From contig BSQZ01000029.1 in NCBI GenBank assembly GCA_033239005.1, positions 6,656,423 to 6,720,422 on the forward strand: 64,000 bases of DNA, read 5' to 3'. Below the pieces are notes generated by a model, which saw only the letters and a list, made by a program, of their open reading frames with translations, was not told where the DNA came from and searched no databases. A program made the translations under genes and the position numbers. Positions 59,144 through 64,000 of the stretch are shown here, piece by piece (within the stretch, counting starts at the first letter, position 1; every line of letters begins with the position of its first letter). Origin of the DNA: Lamellibrachia satsuma. Lineage: Eukaryota; Annelida; Polychaeta; Sabellida; Siboglinidae.

Positions 59144-60037
59144 GTTTTCTTGATTTATTGTGAAATTCGTCAATAATATTGTTTGTCAATACTGTTCAAA
59201 GAGCGATCGTTCTTGCTAATACATTGTGTCAAATTTATGTCGCCATGTGCTGATCACGTGCATGGGCTGCTAGACGATGTAACAGGAAATGTTGGGACCT
59301 ATATATAATATAAGGCACCATGACGTCACGGCGTAACTTATTAACTCTACTATATGTTTGTATGTCGTTTCCGTCATATTTCCGTCCGTGACTGATATTT
59401 TGTAGGTGTATCCCACGGGGATAGTTCATACATATAAAAAATCTCAAAATCCTGGGGGTGGATATCTTACGAAAAAACTTAATTATGTGTACGTTTGGCA
59501 TACATTGTACGTTCCTTCGTACGGTAGGTCCACGAAGGTTACGTGAAATCGGAAGAGGCACATGATTTTGGGGTCACAAAGTTGTATCCATGATTGCCAA
59601 TGACATTGTCCTAACTAAACATCACTTGTATTTCAATAACCATCCATTTTAACCATTTATTTTATCAGATGTATCATAAACGTTGCCCAAAAGCTGCACA
59701 AATGCATTCATTGTTTGTTTGGTTCGCCGCTACATATTTAAAAGTACTTCACAGGAAAAAGTGTAGCATGTTTCGCATTTAGATTGAGATCGGTTACACT
59801 GCATATATGACATGGACATTGAATTGTCTTACTCAGTACTTTCAAATGTAATCTCAAAACAGTAATCCTTTCATTATTGTTCTCTGCCCATTTTTATGAC
59901 CTTTTCATCTCTGATTACCCACATATATAATGAATTGCAAACATATTACGTTGTTCATCTAATACATACTAATATAATTCTTATTGCACGAATGTAATGA
60001 ATAGGGAAGCAAAATTGGTGAAATGCCAAATTAAAAA

Positions 60038-60423
60038 ATTTATTCGGTATATAAATATGGCAATTTTTGCCTCAGGAATTTTTTTAATGGTTGTAAAAAT
60101 TGCTCAACATCAAGTAGTTTCAGGATCAGTACACCATAAAGTACCAGAAGCAACAAAAAAAGTCCTACATACGCTACTTCCAGGTATAACCAATCTGCTG
60201 TCGGAATATTGCTAGTACAAGAGTCTTGCAATTTATTCGGTATATAAATATGGCAATTTTTGCCTCAGGAATTTTTTTAATGGTTGTAAAAATTGCTCAA
60301 CATCAAGTAGTTTCAGGATCAGTACACCATAAAGTACCAGAAGCAACAAAAAAAGTCCTACATACGCTACTTCCAGGTATAACCAATCTGCTGTCGGAAT
60401 ATTGCTAGTACAAGAGTCTTGCA
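60038..60423 (+). repeat. 193-bp tandem duplication in unit 3
   Basis: 60038-60230 and 60231-60423 are near-identical copies found once in the other units. It accounts for the larger size of unit 3. Confidence 0.95.
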
Positions 60424-60576
60424 GTGGCTACCTTTTCCCCGAGCAACGCCGGATAACTAACTAGTAGGCATACGGTTATATTTCCAACTTAGCATGGATA
60501 ATAAAAGCGTCGTATAGGGCCTATGAGTTGTGGAATTACTTGAAATACAAAATACTGACTAGGAAAGTAAAACGTA

Positions 60577-60671
60577 CGCCCGATAAGGGACTCGAACCCT
60601 TGACCCTCAGATCACCCTGAGTCACGATCAGCTTTAAAAGTCTGATGCTCTACCGACTGAGCTAACCGGGC
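60577..60671 (-). tRNA. tRNA-Lys (TTT) with intron, unit 3
   Basis: Intact stems and 22-nt intron, TTTT downstream on the minus strand. Confidence 0.93.
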
Positions 60672-60679
60672 CCATGAAT

Positions 60680-60718
60680 CCTAATGAGAAGGTTTGCGTG
60701 TTCAAATAACGTCAGGGT
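60680..60718 (+). pseudogene. 3'-half tRNA-Trp fragment, unit 3
   Basis: Diverged half copy (CCTAATGAGAAGGTTTGCGT...) with an extra T. Confidence 0.82.
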
Positions 60719-61309
60719 AATTTTTTATATATTGTGAAATTCGTCAATATAACATTATCGACATTTGTTGCCAGTACCTTGTGTAAAATGAGAGTTGCCG
60801 TGCACTGATCACGTGTATAGCTGGTAGCCGGTGAACCTGCTCACCTTGTGCACCATAGTCCAGTTAGGAATTCAAATAGGACGATAACATATTAAAGTGT
60901 CGTAAGACATTAACTTCCCCATCATGTACGGTTCTTATACCGAACGGTGGCCAGTGTACGATTTATTAATTGTGTTAGCGTACATATTGTACACTTATCT
61001 AAGCTAATGCTAATAATAGTTCAGTTCGTGTTCTATTTGCGCATTTAAACGGTGATCTAAGGGAAGAGAACTGTTCAACGTGGCTGAATGCGCACACAGC
61101 CACACACGAACACTCGCTGTAGTGCACACATTCCCACTGACACGAACGAGCGCGATGCGACCTATTGTTAATCTTGCCACGCGTTTCGTCTTTTTTCCGT
61201 GCACAAATCTAACACAGGGTAAATTCATAGAAGACATTGATAATTTCTGTCACACAGTAATAACAACGATGTCACAAACAACAATAACACAGCATCGACT
61301 CGAGGCGAT

Positions 61310-61381
61310 GACTCTGTGGCGCAACGGTATCGCGTCTGACTCCAGATCAGAAGGTTGCGTGTTCAAATCACGTCAGGGTCA
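61310..61381 (+). tRNA. tRNA-Trp (CCA), unit 4, D-stem variant
   Basis: Same as the others except T for G at 61330, which breaks the last D-stem pair (C13-G22). It may be a low-activity gene or an early pseudogene. Confidence 0.85.
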
Positions 61382-62626
61382 GTTTTCTTGATTTATTGTG
61401 AAATTCGTCAATAATATTGTTATCAATACTGCTCAAAGAGCGATCTTTCTTGCTAATACATTGTGTCAAATCTATGTCGCCGTGCGCTGATCACGTGCAT
61501 GGTCTGCTAGACGATGTAACAGGAAATATTAGGACCTATATATAATATAAAGCAACATGACGTCACGGCGTAATTTATTAACTCTACTATATGTTTGTAT
61601 GTCGTTTCCGTCATATTTCCGTCCCATATACGTGACTGATATTTTGAAGGCGTATACCACGGGGTTAGTTCATACATATAAAAAATCTCAAAATCCCGGG
61701 AGTGGATATCTTACGAAAGAACATAATTATGTGTAAGTTTGGCATACATTGTACGTTCCTTCGTACGGTAGGTCCAAGAAGGTTACGTGAAATCGGAAGA
61801 GGCACATGCTTTTGGGGTCACAAAGTTGTATCCATGATTGCCAATGACATTGCCCTACCAAAACGTCACTTGTATTTCAATAAACGTCCATTTTAACCAT
61901 TTATTTTATCAGATGTATTATAAACGTTGCCCAAAAGCAGCATACATGCATTGATTGTTTGTTTGGTTCGCCGCTACATATTTAAAAGTACTTCACAGGA
62001 AAAGTGTAGCATGTTTCGCATTTAGCTTGAGATCGGTTACACTGCATATATGACATGGACATTGAATTGTCTTACTCAGTACTTTAAAATGTAATCTCAA
62101 AACAGTAATCCTTTCATTATTGTTCTCTGCCCATTTTTATGACCTTTTCATCTCTGATGACCCACATATACAATGAATTACAAAAATATTACGTTGTTCA
62201 TCTACTACATACTAATATAATTCTTATTGCACGAATGTAATGAATAGGGAAGCAAAATTGGTGAAATGCCAAATTAAAAAATTTATTCGGTATATAAATA
62301 TGGCAATTTTTGCCTCAGGAATTTTTTTAATGGTTGTAAAAATTGCTCAACATCAAGTAGTTTCAGGATCAGTACACCATAAAGTACCAGAAGCAACAAA
62401 AAAAGTCCTACATACGCTACTTCCAGGTATAACCAATCTGCTGTCGGACTATTGCTAGTACGAGAGTCTCGCAGTGGCTGCCTTTTCCCCGAGCAACGCC
62501 GGATAACTAACTAGTAGGCATACGGTTATATTTCCAACTTAGCATGGATAATAAAAGCGTCGTATAGGGCCTATGAGTTATGGAATTACTTGAAATACAA
62601 AATACTGACTAGGAAAGTAAAAATTA

Positions 62627-62721
62627 CGCCCGATAAGGGACTCGAACCCTTGACCCTCAGATCACCCTGAGTCACGATCAGCTTTAAAAGTCTGATGCTC
62701 TACCGACTGAGCTAACCGGGC
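62627..62721 (-). tRNA. tRNA-Lys (TTT) with intron, unit 4
   Basis: Intact stems, 22-nt intron, TTTTT terminator. Confidence 0.94.
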
Positions 62722-62729
62722 CCATGAGT

Positions 62730-62768
62730 CCTAATGAGAAGGTTGCGTGTTCAGATCACGTCAGGGTA
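62730..62768 (+). pseudogene. 3'-half tRNA-Trp fragment, unit 4
   Basis: Like the unit 3 half copy, without the extra T. Confidence 0.82.
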
Positions 62769-63360
62769 ATTTTTTTATATATTGTGAAATTCGTCAATAG
62801 AACATTATCGACATTTGTTGCCAGTACCTTGTGTAAAATGAGAGTTGCCGTGCACTGATCACGTGTATAGCTGGCTAGCCGGTGAACCTGCTCACCTTGT
62901 GCACCATAGTCCAGTTAGGAATTCAAATAGGACGATAACATATTAAAGTGTCGTAAGACATTAACTTCCCCATCATGTACGGTTCTTATACCGAACGGTG
63001 GCCAGTGTACGATTTATTAATTGTGTTAGCGTACATATTGTACACTTATCTAAGCTAATGCTAATAATAGTTCAGTTCGTGTTCTATTTGCGCATTTAAA
63101 CGGTGATCTACGGGAAGAGAACTGTTCAACGTGGCTGAATGCGCACACAGCCATACACGAACACTCGCTGTAGTGCACACATTCCCACTGACACGAACGA
63201 GCGCGATGCGACCTATTGTTAATCTTGCCACGCGTTTCGTCTTTTTTCCGTGCACAAATCTAACACAGGGTAAATTCATAGAAGACATTGGTAATTTCTG
63301 TCACACAGTAATAACAACGATGTCACCGACAACAATAACACAGCATCGACTCGAGGCGAT

Positions 63361-63432
63361 GACTCTGTGGCGCAACGGTAGCGCGTCTGACTCCAGATCA
63401 GAAGGTTGCGTGTTCAAATCACGTCAGGGTCA
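63361..63432 (+). tRNA. tRNA-Trp (CCA), unit 5
   Basis: Intact, identical to units 1-3. The unit continues to the window end, before its tRNA-Lys would appear. Confidence 0.97.
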
Positions 63433-64000
63433 GTTTTCTTGATTTATTGTGAAATTCGTTAATAATATTGTTATTAATACTGCTCAAAGAGCGATCTTTC
63501 TTGCTAATACATTGTGTCAAATCTATGTCGCCGTGCGCTGATCACGTGCATGGTCTGCTAGACGATGTAACAGGAAATATTAGGACCTATATATATATAA
63601 TATAAAGCAACATGACGTCACGGCGTAACTTATTAACTCTACTATATGTTTGTATGTCGTTTCCGTCATATTTCCGTCCCATATACGTGACTGATATTTT
63701 GAAGGCGTATACCACGGGGTTAGTTCATACATATAAAAAATCTCAAAATCCCGGGAGTGGATATCATACGAAAGAACATAATTATGTGTAAGTTTGGCAT
63801 ACATTGTACGTTCCTTCGTACGGTAGGTCCACGAAGGTTACGTGAAATCGGAAGAGGCACATGCTTTTGGGGTCACAAAGTTGTATCCATGATTGCCAAT
63901 GGCATTGCCCTACCAAAACGTCACTTGTATTTCAATAAACGTCCATTTTAACCATTTATTTTATCAGATGTATTATAAACGTTGCCCAAAAGCAGCATAC

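Larger units (their letters stand above)
48900..64000. repeat. Tandem array of tRNA-Trp / tRNA-Lys units
   Basis: Five successive units anchored by tRNA-Trp starts at 49340, 56944, 59072, 61310 and 63361, giving periods of 2128, 2238 and 2051 bases for the last three. The first spans 7604 because of two transposon insertions and about 415 bp of internal loss. Units are highly similar. Units 4 and 5 lack about 50 bp upstream of tRNA-Trp and form a subfamily. The array runs past the window end and its left edge is diverged from about 48900. Confidence 0.95.

Noticed and set aside
59997..60408. Repeated 60-72-codon frames in the tRNA array (MNREAKLVK... and copies)
   Set aside because: The frame is shifted by a one-base indel in unit 2 and duplicated by the 193-bp repeat. 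It is similar because the DNA units are similar, with no sign of protein constraint.
61080..61391. 103-codon frame ending in a motif shared by several array units
   Set aside because: Its shared C-terminal part is the translation of the tRNA-Trp gene, so the conservation reflects the RNA.

Overview
This is a window of animal nuclear DNA, not bacterial or viral. It has spliced genes with GT-AG introns, long AT-rich introns and intergenic DNA, many micro- and minisatellites, transposable-element remnants and eukaryotic tRNA genes. The main gene is a fibroblast growth factor receptor (FGFR). Its single set of exons, the invertebrate-style LTR elements and the absence of any vertebrate repeat suggest a marine invertebrate, perhaps a lophotrochozoan such as a mollusc. 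That placement is inference only.

Positions 1-15842 hold no gene I can support. They contain microsatellites, a degenerate AAGGTCTT-rich array, and a tRNA-like SINE whose head has been amplified into an eight-copy 48-bp minisatellite. This stretch is probably 5' flank or first intron of the FGFR gene. The signal-peptide exon was not found.

Positions 15843-45106 (+ strand) carry 16 coding exons of the FGFR. They encode three Ig domains, an acid-box-like linker exon, a transmembrane helix, a juxtamembrane segment, a split tyrosine kinase domain and a short tail with a YLDL motif. All exon phases agree, giving 768 codons plus a stop. Intron 3 holds a 4.3-kb minus-strand LTR element with two apparently identical 686-bp LTRs, a 4-bp target duplication, a gag remnant and an F-type envelope remnant, but no pol. 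Intron 4 holds a minus-strand LINE reverse-transcriptase remnant. Several introns hold minisatellites, two of them lying just before constitutive coding exons.

Positions 45107-48800 are the probable 3' UTR (a distal poly(A) signal lies at 47763) and intergenic DNA with more minisatellites.

From about 48900 to the window end lies a tandem array of 2.05-2.24-kb units. Each unit has a tRNA-Trp(CCA) gene on the + strand, an intron-containing tRNA-Lys(TTT) gene on the - strand, and a truncated 3' half of tRNA-Trp next to the tRNA-Lys. The first unit was invaded twice: by a 2.9-kb Gypsy/Ty3-type element with a damaged pol, and by a 3.0-kb pogo-like DNA transposon with 5'-TA target duplication, matching terminal inverted repeats and a broken transposase. 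The other units preserve the empty sites of both insertions, so their ends can be read to the base. The array continues past position 64000.
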